Shown: positions 1-11,666, counted from the first letter of the stretch. The stretch: DNA of 64,000 bases from Chryseobacterium tructae (GCF_030409875.1 NZ_JAUFQR010000001.1:372001-436000), one strand, 5' to 3'. Notes: a model not told the origin generated them from the sequence alone. A program made the numbers and translations.

Positions 1-3000
1 AATACCAATAGGTAGCTGTGGGAACATATCTGCCTCCAACCCGGCCATCCCAGGTATATCGATTTTCACGAGTTCCCCGAAAAAGCTCGGCTCCATATCG
101 GTCGAAAATTCTGAATACCAGATTATCATTAGACATTAAAGCAGAATAATCGATGGCTTCATTAATTCCATCGCCATTGGGTGTAATGGTATTGATGAGA
201 TTAATAATGGCAAAATCCTTTTTAGCTTCACCACACATTTTAGAATCCTTTACCTTTACGGTATGTGCTCCTCTTGGTACGTCATAGAAAATATTTGACG
301 TTTGCCAGATTACTCCATCCAGAGAATATTGATAAGGTGGTATACCGCCACTGGCTCCCACTTTTACTGTTGTTCCGTCAATTTCAATAGAAGTGATGAT
401 AGGAACCTGGTATTCTGTGACATTTACAGATTGTTTGTAAACGCAGCCATTAGAAGTTAGTTCTACCCAATAGCTTCCAGCCGGTACGTTGGTAATTGAA
501 GGAGTTGCTGCTCCTGTACTCCATAGATATTTATCAAATCCAGGACCCGCATCCAGTGTTGTAGTCATTTTAGGGCAGATCATTTGATCTATAAGAAGAG
601 CCGAGGCTTTAGGAATTTTAATAGTGATTTTAATGGAAGCAACTTCCGGACATACTCCATTTTTTTCAAAACGGATATAAAAGGTTTGTGGAGCTGTAAT
701 ATTTACTGTAGCTGCTATTGGGCTCACATTGTTCTGTGCATCAGCTAAGCTTCCATGAAAAGTAAAAGTAACATTTGGATCTAAAGTGAACTGAGGAATA
801 AACTGAGCGAGGTTTACTGTTTTAATTCCATCCAGGTCATCATCACACACACTTTCTGCCACTACCTGACTTGCCAATGGTATTTTGGCTCCAATACTAA
901 ACTTTAAAGGTTTAATGACAGAAGCACATCCGTCAGGAGAATCTACTCTTATATAAATCGTAGTGGTTGTAGTATAGCTCCAGTTATTAGGGAGTGTGTT
1001 GGCATTTCCTGTATTGGCATCCGCTAAATTGGAATAATATCTTACGGTAAAATAAGTAGGGTTATTAAGTACAAGAGCTGTTATATTAGAGAGGGTGATA
1101 TTTACAGTTCCATCAAAATTATCATCACAGAAAGTACCATTATAATTATCTGGAACGATCGCTTTATTGTAAAGAGATAGTGTTATTTCAGCAATGCTTT
1201 TACAGCCGAGGGCATTTTTAACTACAACATAGATAATCGTACCATTTGCCGCTGAATAGTTGTTCGGGGTGGTAATCTGAGCTGCCGGGTTTTCCACTTG
1301 TGCATCTGCAAGAGTCGGATAATAGGTTTTCGTAACAGGATTATTTGTTGTGACACTGGCGGTTGTAAGATCAAATGTTCCTTTTCCATTTACATCACAA
1401 GAAAATAATATTGAATTGGTTACAGTGATCGCTTTAATATTGATCGTTACTGTTACTGTTTCACAATCAGGAAAGTCCGGATCATTTCCACAGAAGGTAT
1501 AGGTGAATGTGTCATTTCCTGTTGAGCCTGGATTATTGACTGTATAAGTAATGACTCCTGTAGCAGGATTTACAACGGCTGTACCCAGGGCAGGTGGAGT
1601 CGTCACAGTTACAGTAGATGGTACCGGAGTTTGTGTTGAAGTACTGAAGGTCGGGGTGATGGCTTGTGAAGAACATACATCATAGGATTTCGCCGTCAGC
1701 TTCATGCAGTTTGTAACTTTGTATTGCTCTGTCACCAAAGGTGCGCAGCTTCCCATTGTTACTTGGCAGGTATAATATCCGGATTGAGAAGGGGTGATGG
1801 AAGAGCTGTTGGCACCTGAAATAGCAATACCGTTTCTATACCATTGATAAGAATCATAAATGATAGGATCTACAGTAAGTACAAGCCCTGGAATGCAGGT
1901 TCCTCCTGATTTTAAAATAACAGGCTGTGTAGGAAATCCGGCAAAAAAACCTCCATACCCTACAGCATTACTTCCTGCGGTAATTCCTGCTGTAATGGCC
2001 TTACTTGAAACTATGGTTATTGTCCCCGTGACATTAGGGATTCCATAGGTAACCCAATTGTTGGTACCTGACATATTGTAAGGGCCGGTAGAGGCTGGTG
2101 GAGTTCCCCCATTTACTGTAACTACAGCTCCTTTCTCCGTAATAAGATTCAGTTTTGTGGGAATATTGAGAATCCCCAATGGGTTTACATTAGAATGAAC
2201 AAAATTTTCATCAATAAGCCCTAGTTCATTGATTTGTTTAGGAAGATAACAATTTAAGGCAGGAATAAAATTGAAGCCTCCGGTGGCAACCTCACTTGAT
2301 GTACTCCCATCTCCAGCGAGCATTTGGTACACATAAGCATTTTTAGAGGTTTTGATATATAGATTGTAATGACCATTCCCTTGAAGGACATATTTTGTAT
2401 CGGGAATCACAAAATATTTTCCTGTATTGAGCGTGGCAATTGGAGTTAATTCGTTATTGACATAAATTTCAGTATTGTCTTGGGTAGCAATGATCAATGC
2501 TCTTTCCATATTGGCTCCAATACTTCCATTACCTTTTACGAGAGCAAATTCACTTCCGAGTTTGTCTGCTGGTACAGCCTGATCCATTAAAATATCGGAA
2601 CTGGTAGGGAAATTTCCTGCATATTGGCCATTGAAATTTCCGTTTGTAACATTGATAGGTTTGTTTGAAGTGATTTTAGCTCCAATAAATCCATCGAAAT
2701 TTCCGGAATTACTTCCAATTCCGTCTATAATATAAGATTGTCCTTTGTTTAAAGTAATATTTATGATAGGGTTGGTAGTTCCTGTTGTTCCATTAGAGAA
2801 CTGTACAAGCGGGCTGTAGTTGGTAATACTAATATTGGTATTGTCTTCAGTTGCCAGAATACTGGTCATAAAGTTCAGAATATCATTATTTACACTAATA
2901 GGAGCGTAAGCAGTAAAGAAACTTTTTCCGGTAGATGGAATTCCTTTTGAAGTAATAATTTCGGCATGGTTAAATACAGAAAACCTTAAGTTCGCGTAAA

Positions 3001-3322
3001 ACGGAAATTCTGCCTTTAGATAAAGTCCTTTGGTAGTAGGAGTAAATAAGTCGGTCTGTTGGGTGGTGATAATAAAATCTCTTAAGATATCGAACTTCTG
3101 AGGATTATTTTTACTGATATTCACCGTTCCAATCAAAACATTATTGTTATAGATGCTCACAGGGAATGGTGTTGTTCTGCTGGTAGATAAATAGAGTTTC
3201 TGGTAGGGGGAAGGAGCTCCTGAGCGGTCTATCATTGGAGCAAACCAGTGTTCTCTGTCTAATTGGGCAAACGCAGAGGTGAATATATAAAATATAAATA
3301 AAAAAGATAGAATTTTCTTCAT
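1..3322 (-). CDS. T9SS type B secreted protein with IgGFc-binding-like N-terminus (C-terminus cut by window edge)
   Basis: The frame is open from the ATG at 3322 to the window edge, about 1,107 codons without a break. The N-terminus has a signal peptide (Lys-Lys, hydrophobic stretch, Ala-Phe-Ala-Gln). About 400 residues follow with the pattern REHWFAP, TPFPV, EIITSKG, VTNGNFNG, DQAVPADKLG, which resembles the IgGFc-binding N-terminal domain of Bacteroidota surface proteins. Next come Ig/cadherin-like segments (ATGVITYTVNNPGSTGNDTF type) and a tail with NTITPNGDGINE and ATYWY, the gliding-motility type B sorting domain. These features imply export by Sec and then T9SS, with attachment or release at the cell surface. 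It is the last of three tandem paralogues on this strand and the only one without a frameshift. The ligand is unknown; adhesion is a guess. Confidence 0.85.
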   Translation of the reverse strand, partial: MKKILSFLFIFYIFTSAFAQLDREHWFAPMIDRSGAPSPYQKLYLSTSRTTPFPVSIYNNNVLIGTVNISKNNPQKFDILRDFIITTQQTDLFTPTTKGLYLKAEFPFYANLRFSVFNHAEIITSKGIPSTGKSFFTAYAPISVNNDILNFMTSILATEDNTNISITNYSPLVQFSNGTTGTTNPIINITLNKGQSYIIDGIGSNSGNFDGFIGAKITSNKPINVTNGNFNGQYAGNFPTSSDILMDQAVPADKLGSEFALVKGNGSIGANMERALIIATQDNTEIYVNNELTPIATLNTGKYFVIPDTKYVLQGNGHYNLYIKTSKNAYVYQMLAGDGSTSSEVATGGFNFIPALNCYLPKQINELGLIDENFVHSNVNPLGILNIPTKLNLITEKGAVVTVNGGTPPASTGPYNMSGTNNWVTYGIPNVTGTITIVSSKAITAGITAGSNAVGYGGFFAGFPTQPVILKSGGTCIPGLVLTVDPIIYDSYQWYRNGIAISGANSSSITPSQSGYYTCQVTMGSCAPLVTEQYKVTNCMKLTAKSYDVCSSQAITPTFSTSTQTPVPSTVTVTTPPALGTAVVNPATGVITYTVNNPGSTGNDTFTYTFCGNDPDFPDCETVTVTINIKAITVTNSILFSCDVNGKGTFDLTTASVTTNNPVTKTYYPTLADAQVENPAAQITTPNNYSAANGTIIYVVVKNALGCKSIAEITLSLYNKAIVPDNYNGTFCDDNFDGTVNITLSNITALVLNNPTYFTVRYYSNLADANTGNANTLPNNWSYTTTTTIYIRVDSPDGCASVIKPLKFSIGAKIPLASQVVAESVCDDDLDGIKTVNLAQFIPQFTLDPNVTFTFHGSLADAQNNVSPIAATVNITAPQTFYIRFEKNGVCPEVASIKITIKIPKASALLIDQMICPKMTTTLDAGPGFDKYLWSTGAATPSITNVPAGSYWVELTSNGCVYKQSVNVTEYQVPIITSIEIDGTTVKVGASGGIPPYQYSLDGVIWQTSNIFYDVPRGAHTVKVKDSKMCGEAKKDFAIINLINTITPNGDGINEAIDYSALMSNDNLVFRIFDRYGAELFRGTRENRYTWDGRVGGRYVPTATYWY

Positions 3323-3387
3323 TCAGGAGTCGTATTTATCACAAATTTAATAATAAAAAGTATTAAAGTGTTGGAAATGAAATAAAA

Positions 3388-3413
3388 AAACCACGATTTT
3401 GAAATCGTGGTTT
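3388..3413 (-). terminator. Rho-independent terminator of the second paralogue
   Basis: A 12-bp perfect inverted repeat (AAACCACGATTT / AAATCGTGGTTT, two-base loop) lies 22 bases past the stop of the gene ending at 3435. The minus strand runs into a T tract, and the first paralogue begins 66 bases further on, so the paralogues are separate transcription units. Confidence 0.8.
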
Positions 3414-3434
3414 GAAAATTTTAGATCCGGATGG

Positions 3435-6256
3435 TTATTCTCTGTTTTTAACCATAATCCAGCCTGTATATTTTATTTCAGTTTTATCCTTATTAGGCTC
3501 ATTCCATGTAACATGATACCAGTATGTACCTGTTACAAGTCTTTTGTCAAAATGTCTTCCATCCCACTTGTAATTGTTGAATCTATCTCCGGTAAATATC
3601 AGATTTCCATATCTGTCATATACTACAAATTTTAGATTATCCTTATAAGCCAGGTCACTGTAATCGATATAATCATTGATGTTATCTCCATTAGGTGTAA
3701 TAGCATTCAATAAATTAGGAACTGTAACTTCAGCTGAAATAGGTGTACAGTTGTATGCATCTTTTACATAGAATCTATGTTGACCTCTGCTTAATCCTGT
3801 GAAGGAATTTGAATCTTGCCAGTTTGTAGTTCCATCAACAGCAAATTTGTAAGGTGCTTTACCTCCAGCTACAACGACTGTAGCAGTTGTATTGTTAATT
3901 TCAATTTGTTGGATAACAGGATCAGTTGCTTTTTTCACTCTTACCAGCTGAGTGATGAAACATCCATTTTTCTCAAGAATTACAGTATATTCTCCTACTC
4001 CTACACCTCTGATTCCAGAGGTAGTTGCTCCTGTGCTCCATTGGTAAGAATCATATCCAGATCCTGCATCAAGATCCGTTTTATCATCAATACAGATAAA
4101 CTTGTCTACAAGAATTGGCGATTTTTTGATTGGAAGTGTAATCAGGTCAATTTTTGCATTAGCAGTACATCCTTGTTCTGTAGTCACTTTTACATACACA
4201 GATCCTCCAGTTGCAGGAAAGTTTTCAGGTGTTGTTATTTCATTGATTCCGGCAGTAAGATCTTTTAATGTACGGTAATATTTTTTTATTGACATTCCAT
4301 AGTCGGTAACGTTAGCTTTTGTTAAATCAAAATATGCATATGGCGCTACGTCATACCAGCAAGCTTTAATAGAAGTATCCTTCACAATGAAAGGTACAAC
4401 CTTAAGGTTTAGGGTTACTTCTTCACAGTCCATAAAGTCTGGGGAGTCACCACAGAATGTATAAACGATTTTATCTATTCCTTCGAAATTTGGCTTCGGT
4501 GTATAAGTTATTGTTCCATTTGCATTAATCACAGCCGTTCCATTGGTAGGAGCGGTAAGGATTTTTAAAGTACTTGACACCGGAGTCTGAGTTGAAGAGC
4601 TGAATGCCGGGGTAATAATCTTAGTAGCACAAGAAGGTTCTTCTTTAGTAGTCTGTATTAAACAGTTAACAACTTTATAAATAGGCGTAGTCAGCGATTG
4701 ACATGCCCCCATTGTTACCTTTACCGTGTAATAACCAGGTTGTGTAGGTGCATAAGTAAAAGTATTTGCACCAGAAATGGCTACATCGTTAAGGAACCAT
4801 TGATAGGTATCATAAGTATCTTCTACTTGTAAAACAATTCCAGGAACACAGATTCCTGATTTTTTAGCAATTACAGGAACTGATGAGAATCCTGCAAAAT
4901 ATCCACCATATCCGGCTGAACTATATCCACCATTAATCCCTGCTGTTACTGCTTTTGTAGAGGTAATGGTAAGGTTAGGAGGGAAATTTTCCAATGAATA
5001 AGTTACCCATAGAGAATTTCCTGTTAAAGGATATGGTCCTTCAGCAGGAGTAGGTGGTACTCCGTTGACAAGTACAGTTGCTCCTACTTCAGTTAATATG
5101 TTAAGTTTTAGATTAATACTCGTGGTCGCAATGCCTGGCATTTCATTAATTTTACCAATTTCCTCAATTCTTCTTGGTAAGAAACAGTTCAATGGTGGGA
5201 TATAATTAAATCCATTGGTTGCTTCACTAGCACCCACTCCCACAAATTGGTAAAGGTATACATTCTTGGATGTGGAAATAAACATATTGGAATGAGCTCC
5301 GCCACCCTGGGCAGCATAGTTGTTTCATCAATTCTATACCAGCCTCCTTCATTCAGAGTAGTGATAGGAGTACCCGATCCGTTGATGTATACTTCAGTAT
5401 TGTCTTCCGTAGCAATGATAAGACCTCCTTCCATATTTGCCGCTGGCTTTGTGGATTTGGTTTTTACCATCGCAAATGTATTTCCTAATCTATCTACAGG
5501 TACAGACTGGTCAAGAATAGGGTCAGAACCACTTGGCCCGGTAGAGAAGTTACCATTACAGCTACCATTGGTAAGAGTTACAGGTTTATTGGTAACAATC
5601 TTAGCACCAATGAATCCTTTAGCGTTGGCATCTGTATCATCTAGATTTCCGGCAAGAATAAAGGATTGTCCTTTATTAAGCACAAATGAATAGTTGTTTA
5701 TGCTGGCAGCAAGACCATTGATGAATTTTAAGTCGGGAGTTGTCCAGCTTACAGTAACTGTAGTATTGTCTTCAGTAGCTAGAATCCCTGCTGTAAAATT
5801 ATCTGTTCCATATTTATCTTTTGCCTTTCTTGTATTGGGGCTGGTAGCAACATAAAATTTGGTACCAATACCCGCCTTTCCTTTACTGGTAATAATTTCA
5901 CCATGGGAAAACTCTGCAAGTCTTAAGCTGCAATAGAAAGGTCTTTCAGCTTTTAAATAAAGTCCTTTTGTACCTACAACAAAAGCATCAGTAGTACCGC
6001 TTGCAGAGATAAGGCTTGGGTCTACATCAAATGTTTTAGGGTCTCCTTTAGAGATAGTAACAGTGCCAAGCAAGGTATTGGCACTGAATATTTGTACGGG
6101 AAAAGGGGTAGTAGAATCAGTGGATAGATACACCTTATTTTCGTAGTCACCTGTGGTTACATAATAGGGTGCAATCCAGTGTTCAGTATCCCTTTGCGCA
6201 AAGAGGGTATTAATTGTAAAAAAAATTAATACCAAACTGAGTAGAAATCTTTTCAT
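3435..6256 (-). CDS. T9SS type B secreted protein, paralogue 2 (frameshifted in this sequence)
   Basis: Same architecture as its two neighbours: signal peptide, IgGFc-binding-like N-terminal region (DTEHWIAP, TPFPVQIF, DQSVPVDRLG), an Ig-like region (GTITYTPKPNFEGIDK), and a type B sorting tail (ITPNGDNINDYIDY, GTYWYHVTW). The reading frame changes once at about 5319-5324. The upstream frame reads on into about 25 unrelated residues and stops at 5189; the downstream frame carries the conserved segment GGGAHSNMFISTSKNVYLYQF. Paralogues 1 and 3 read through this point (TKYVLQGNGHYN). Adding one base restores a 940-residue protein, so a sequencing deletion is more likely than a true pseudogene. 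Secreted surface protein of unknown ligand. Confidence 0.85.
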
Positions 6257-6334
6257 GTGTATGGAATTAGGATTTCTACAAAATTAAAATAAAAAATCAA
6301 ATACTTTTAATAAAATGTAAATAAAAGTTAAAAA

Positions 6335-9300
6335 TTATTCCCGATTTTTAATTAAAAGCCATCCTGAGTGTGAAACTTGTAATTGAGTATCTGGTTCGAT
6401 CCATTTAATTACATACCAATAAGTTCCAGTAGGAAGATTTCTGCCATTGGATTTTCCGTCCCAGATATAATTTTTATCAGAAGATTTATAGACTGAGTTT
6501 CCATATCGATCCGAAACTTCAATTGATACATTCTGTTTTATTCTTAATTCAGAATAGTTCAGGATATCATTAATTCCATCACCGTTAGGAGTGATTGTAT
6601 TGATAAGATTAATAACCAGAAATTCTTTGGTTACATGTCTACATCCGTCAGAGGCTAGTACATATACAGTATGAGTACCTCTTGATAAACCTGTAAAGAC
6701 ATTAGAGGATTGGTAATCAATACCATTTAATGAATATCTATAAGGAGGGGTTCCACCTGTTACATAAACAGTAGCTGTAGTACCAGAAACATCTATTTTT
6801 GAAATAATAGGAGCCTGTGCTGTAGCAACCTTTACATGCTGGCGGTATACACATCCGTTAAATCCAAGGTCTACATAATAGTTTCCAACAGAAGCCGTAA
6901 TAGTTTGGGTTGTTGCTCCATTACTCCATAGATAAGATGTAAATCCGGTTCCTGCATCCAAAAGAATCTTGTCATTCGAACAAACGATCTGATCATGAAG
7001 AGTGTTAGATTTTTTAGGTGTTTTTAAAGTAAGAGTTAAAATTCCTGTATTGGCACATGCTGTAGTGCTTTGGAACCTTACATGATAAACTCCTCCAGAA
7101 GAAGTCAAGATCTGCGTTGCTGAGATAGGGTTGTTTCCTGTCTGAGCATCAGTAGCAGAAGTATGGAATGATAAGATAACATTGGGATCAACAGTGAATA
7201 AACCTTTGTAATCATTTAGATTTACATTTTCTGAACCATTCAAATCATTATCACAGACATCAGCGTTAGCATTATTTGTAATCAAAGAAACCTTATTTCC
7301 TACTGTAAAGTTGATTTGCCCAAGAACTGCAGGGCAACCTCCTACATTACCTGTCGCTCTTACATACACTATTGTATTCGCAGAATAAGACCAGTTTGAA
7401 GGAAGCGTATTACTATTTCCGTTGATGGCGTCAGCCTGATTAAGATAATATGTTACGGTAAAAAGAGCTGAATTAGCAACAATCTGTGGAGTAACATTGT
7501 TAAAGTCTATATGTACATTTCCGTCCGATTCATTACTGCAACTATTAGCATTAAAATTAGTAGTGTTGATAACAGGAGTAGGGAATGTGTTTAAAGTAAT
7601 AGTTCCTATTTTGGAACAGCCGTAAGATGTTACGTTTGCGTATACAACTCCTGCTGGACCTGTATAGTTTGCCGGATTGGCAATAGGGCCTGTTAGATTG
7701 GCATTGGTAAAGTAAGTTACTGTTGCTCCTGGGGTTGAAGTTACATTGGCTACCTTCAAGTTGTAAGTACCATCTCCATTGGCTGCCGGACAGGAAGACA
7801 TAACATCATTCGTTACTACAAGGATGTGGGTATTTACTACAATTGTAAAATATTCAAATGCAGCCGGATTTCCATTTCCCTGAATATAATAGGTGAAAGT
7901 ATCTATAGTGTCTGCAGTCATACCCGGATTAGGTGTATACGTGATTTGCCCTGTAGTAGGATGAATGGCAACAGTTCCTTTCGTTGGTTGTACAATAATA
8001 TTTGTATGAGCAGGGTCTATAGTTTGTGCAGAGCTTGTAAATGCAGGAGTAATGACTTGAGTATTACATGAACCAATATCATAAGTTGTTGTTGTAATAG
8101 GCGGACATACTGTATAATCGTATTCTGCAGTAAGTCTGGTCTCACAATTGTTTAGTGATTTTACAGGTATAGATTCCAGAACCTGTTGGATTAGGATTGA
8201 GCGTGAAGGTTGTGGCTCCTGGGATTTCGACCCCATTATGATACCATTTATAATCATCATAGCCCGATTCTACCTGTAAAAGAACTCCATTGTAACAATC
8301 TCCGGTTTTTGTAATTACCGGAACGGAAGAGAATCCTGCAAAATACCCTCCGTATCCTACAGCTCCGTTTCCTGCAGCAATACCTGCTGTAACAGGTTTG
8401 TTTGAATTAACTGTAATATTTCCCGATACTCCCAGTATAGAATAGGTTTCCCAATCTGGATTTCCGGCTACTGGGTAAGGTCCGTTTCCTGCAGCAATAG
8501 AATTTCCACCTACGGTTACAGTGGCTCCTTTTTGTGTAATGATGTTCAATCTGGTAGTGAAAGTATCATTTCCGATTTTATTGATAAAACCGATCTCTTC
8601 TATTTTTGTGGGCATGAAGCAGCTTACAGGAGGTATAAAGTTCATTCCTCCAGACGCAAATTCATTTCCGCTTGTAGCGCCTGATAATAATTGATATACA
8701 TATACATTCTTGGTGGCAGAAATATTCATATTATAATGGCCATTTCCCTGATGTATATATTTATTACTGGGTACAAGATAGTATTTTCCTGCATTAAGTA
8801 CGACAGGAGTTCCGGTTCCATTAAAGGTTATCTGGGTATTATTTTCTGTGGCAACAATGACTGCACTTTCCATCTGTGATGTAAGTCCTCCGTTACCTTT
8901 TACCATTACAAAATTCTTTCCTAGTCTATCTACCGGAACCGATTGATCCATCAACACGTCATTATTGGTTACATTGACGTATGCTCCATTGAAATTTCCG
9001 TTCGTGACCGTAATAGGATTGGAGGCAGTAATCTTAGCTCCGATTAATCCCGTTTTATTGATCGTCTTTTGAGAACTTACAACATCCAGAATATAAGATT
9101 GCCCTTTATTAAGAGTGAATTTTTTTGTTAGAGAAGTAGTCCCATTTGAAAAAAGAAGTGTAGGATCATATCCTGAGATTTCTACAGTTGTATTGTTGGC
9201 TGTTGCTGTAACTCCAATTGTAGAATTCATATAAGTTGCAGAACCTGCAATAGGAGCCATACCTGCATAGAAAGTAGTTCCTAAACCTGCAGCTCCTTTG

Positions 9301-9671
9301 GAAGTAAGGATCTCTGCTTGGTTCTTAAGTGAAAATCTGTAATTAGCGAAAAATTTCTTCGTTCCTTTTACATTAAGCCCCATTGAATTTGGGGTAAATA
9401 ATTGTGACTGAGTAGTTGCAATTAGAAAGTTGTTAGGGATTGATACCTCTATAGGGTTGTTTTTACTTACCTGTACTGTCGTATAGAGTGTATTGTTATT
9501 AAAAACCTGTACAGGAAATGGGGTTGCTTCATCTGTAGACAGGTAGAGAAAGCCCTGAAGCTGGTTAACATCAGCTTTTGCTGCCATAGGAGCAAACCAA
9601 TGTTCGGTATCCAATTGGGCATTAGCTAATAAGTAAAAAAATGTGCAAAAAGCGAGTAGATATTTTTTCAT
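6335..9671 (-). CDS. T9SS type B secreted protein, paralogue 3 (frameshifted in this sequence)
   Basis: Third and most upstream copy of the family: signal peptide ending ANAQ, IgGFc-binding-like region (DTEHWFAP, ILTSKGAAGLGT, VTNGNFNGAY, DQSVPVDRLG), Ig-like segment (TGQITYTPNPGMTADT), and type B tail (NTITPNGDGINDI, GTYWYVIKW). The frame breaks at the T3 run 8151-8153. The upstream part ends YTCKITKQL-stop; the downstream part continues with NNCETRLTAEYDY. Adding two A residues on the coding strand gives KITKNNC, which aligns without gaps to QVTMGSC of paralogue 1; removing one base would leave it a residue short. The repaired protein is 1,112 residues. Likely a surface or released protein; function unknown. 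Confidence 0.85.
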
Positions 9672-9819
9672 GCGTTACTATAAGGGCCGCAAATTTAAGT
9701 ATTAATAATCACAATTTTATATTAAAGAAAGCTTGGAATTCCCGTTTATTACATAATTGTTGAATATTTAAAATTTACGTCATTTTGTGTTCATATTGAT
9801 TGATATTTAGGCATAAAAA

Positions 9820-9847
9820 AATCCCGATGAAAAAAATCATCGGGATT
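9820..9847 (-). terminator. Terminator downstream of tsf
   Basis: An 11-bp inverted repeat, AATCCCGATGA / TCATCGGGATT, with a six-base loop, sits 21 bases past the tsf stop and is followed on the minus strand by a T run. Confidence 0.8.
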
Positions 9848-9867
9848 ATATATTTTTAAAAGCCGGA

Positions 9868-10692
9868 TTATAAGCTTACTCTAATAAATCCTGTTACTTT
9901 TAGATCTGCATTTACAGATTTTACAAAATCAGCAACTGAGATACTAGAATCTTTAATGAAGTCCTGGTGTACCAAAGTGTTGTCTTTGTAGAATCTCTGC
10001 ATTTTACCTTTCAAGATATTGTCGATGATGTTTGCAGGCTTACCTTCTTCAGTAAGTTTGTGTCTTTCAATCTCTAATTCTTTGTCGATAGTTTCCTGAG
10101 AAACTTTAGTTTCGTCAAGAGCGATTGGGTTCATCGCAGCAGCTTGCATAGAAACAGATTTAGCAACTTCGTCAGCTCCGTCTACTTTTGCAGAAAGAGA
10201 AGTGATTGCAGCAATTTTGTTTCCAGCGTGGATGTAAGCGCCTAGGAATGGCCCTTCAATTCTTTCGAATGTACCGATTTCGATTTTTTCACCGATAACA
10301 CCTGTCTGCTCAATTAATTTATCAGCAACAGTCATTCCGTGGAAATCTGTAGCTAATAATTCTTCTTTAGTAGCAGCAAAGATTGCCATTTCAGCTAATT
10401 CGTAAGCTAGCTCGATGAAAGCTTCGTTTTTACCAACGAAGTCAGTCTCACAGTTTAACGAGATAATAGCACCTAAAGTGTTATCTTCGTTTACTCTTGC
10501 GATTACAGCACCTTCAGTAGATTCTCTGTCAGCTCTGTTAGCAGCAACTTTTTGTCCTTTTTTCCTAAGGATATCTACCGCTTTTTCGAAGTCTCCTTCA
10601 GCTTCAACTAGAGCTTTTTTGCAGTCCATCATACCTGCACCTGTTTGGTTTCTTAATTTAGCTACGTCTGCAGCAACTGGTGTATAAGACAT
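9868..10692 (-). CDS. tsf: Translation elongation factor Ts
   Basis: A 274-residue protein, the usual EF-Ts length. The N-terminal UBA-like helix region has the family signature (VAKLRNQTGAGMMDCKKAL, then EGDFEKAVDILRKKG). The core carries CETDFVGKN, the TDFVxxN motif that contacts EF-Tu. It recycles EF-Tu by promoting GDP release in the cytoplasm. A TATCTTTG element at 10753-10760 gives it its own promoter, and it ends in its own hairpin. It normally follows rpsB, but here the upstream neighbour is a divergent gene, so rpsB must lie elsewhere or the arrangement is unusual. Confidence 0.97.
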   Translation of the reverse strand: MSYTPVAADVAKLRNQTGAGMMDCKKALVEAEGDFEKAVDILRKKGQKVAANRADRESTEGAVIARVNEDNTLGAIISLNCETDFVGKNEAFIELAYELAEMAIFAATKEELLATDFHGMTVADKLIEQTGVIGEKIEIGTFERIEGPFLGAYIHAGNKIAAITSLSAKVDGADEVAKSVSMQAAAMNPIALDETKVSQETIDKELEIERHKLTEEGKPANIIDNILKGKMQRFYKDNTLVHQDFIKDSSISVADFVKSVNADLKVTGFIRVSL

Positions 10693-10752
10693 AATATCTA
10701 TTATTTTTTATTTAAGATTAGTATTAATTTTTAGCTTAATTTTAGAGCAGTG

Positions 10753-10760
10753 CAAAGATA
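10753..10760 (-). promoter_or_regulatory. -7 element of the tsf promoter
   Basis: The minus strand reads TATCTTTG, a full match to the Bacteroidota -7 consensus TAnnTTTG, about 60 bases before the tsf start. I see no TTTG at the usual 19-20 base distance upstream, so only the -7 box supports the call. Confidence 0.55.
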
Positions 10761-10835
10761 ATGATTTTAATGATAAACTAAAAAATGACTTTTCACGTTA
10801 TTAATATATTTAATACTATTTTAAAGATTTGATTA

Positions 10836-11609
10836 ATGAAAAAAATCTTCTTTCTCCTGTTTATATGCGTTTTCTCCCTTGGTTTTTCTCAAAAAAAGAA
10901 AAAAACAAAATCTAAGGCCGTTGTAGAAAAAGAAACGGTGATTATTTATACAGAGCAGGAAGCTGAAACTTCTAAGGAAACAAGAGTGATTGCTGGTTTC
11001 ATTAAGCAAAATCCAGGACATGCAAGAACCGATTATTTTAAAAAAAGGCTGATGGATATTATCATGGCAGATAATTCACCTGAAGCAAAACCTACGATCA
11101 GACCGATCAGTAAAGAGAAAATTGAAAATATTGTTAAAAATAATGAGCTGAACAGTGGAAAAGTAATAGCAGCCAACAAACCGTCCACTACAAATAATAC
11201 AAAGAATACCGATAAAGTAAATAATGCCATCACTGCTCTGAAAGAAGAAAGGCTGGCCACTTATGCTTCTGCAGGTTCTGCCGGTACTGTAAAAAGCGCA
11301 GGTTCTTCAGCTAAATCCGAACCTAGTGAAGCCAATAAGAAAACAGCAGCCATGCTTACCCATCTTTTTAATAATGATATCAACAAAAATGAAGCATATA
11401 TAAATATTAAAAACAGATCAAGCTGCAATCTGATTGTGAAAATAAATGGTAAAAAATATTATAATTTAAGTGTACCTGCGAAAGGGGAAAACTTTATTCT
11501 GATTGATAAAGGAGAATATATATTGACCACAATGGTGTGTGATGCGAAATATTCTTCTCTGAAGAAAATTACTCAGGATGTTGAGATTGCTCTCAATATT
11601 GCTGATTGA
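10836..11609 (+). CDS. Secreted protein of unknown function (possibly DUF6759-like)
   Basis: A 257-residue protein with a clear signal peptide (MKKIFFLLFICVFSLGFSQ) followed by a very basic lysine-rich stretch. Residues 60-160 are low complexity, rich in Lys, Asn, Ser and Ala. The last 80 residues form a compact, more conserved-looking segment (INIKNRSSCNLIVKINGKKYY, VPAKGENFILIDKGEY) that resembles the C-terminal domain of Chryseobacterium proteins labelled DUF6759; this is from memory and not certain. It is divergent from tsf and ends at a bidirectional terminator shared with accA. No enzymatic motif is visible. Probably periplasmic or outer-surface. Confidence 0.7.
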   Translation: MKKIFFLLFICVFSLGFSQKKKKTKSKAVVEKETVIIYTEQEAETSKETRVIAGFIKQNPGHARTDYFKKRLMDIIMADNSPEAKPTIRPISKEKIENIVKNNELNSGKVIAANKPSTTNNTKNTDKVNNAITALKEERLATYASAGSAGTVKSAGSSAKSEPSEANKKTAAMLTHLFNNDINKNEAYINIKNRSSCNLIVKINGKKYYNLSVPAKGENFILIDKGEYILTTMVCDAKYSSLKKITQDVEIALNIAD

Positions 11610-11629
11610 TAAAGAAGAAAACTAAAGTA

Positions 11630-11660
11630 AAAAAGGTTAAGAAATTTTCTTAACCTTTTT
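11630..11660. terminator. Bidirectional terminator between the secreted unknown and accA
   Basis: The inverted repeat AAAAAGGTTAAG / CTTAACCTTTTT lies between two convergent genes, with A and T runs on either side so that it can end transcription on both strands. Confidence 0.75.
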
Positions 11661-11666
11661 ATTTTT

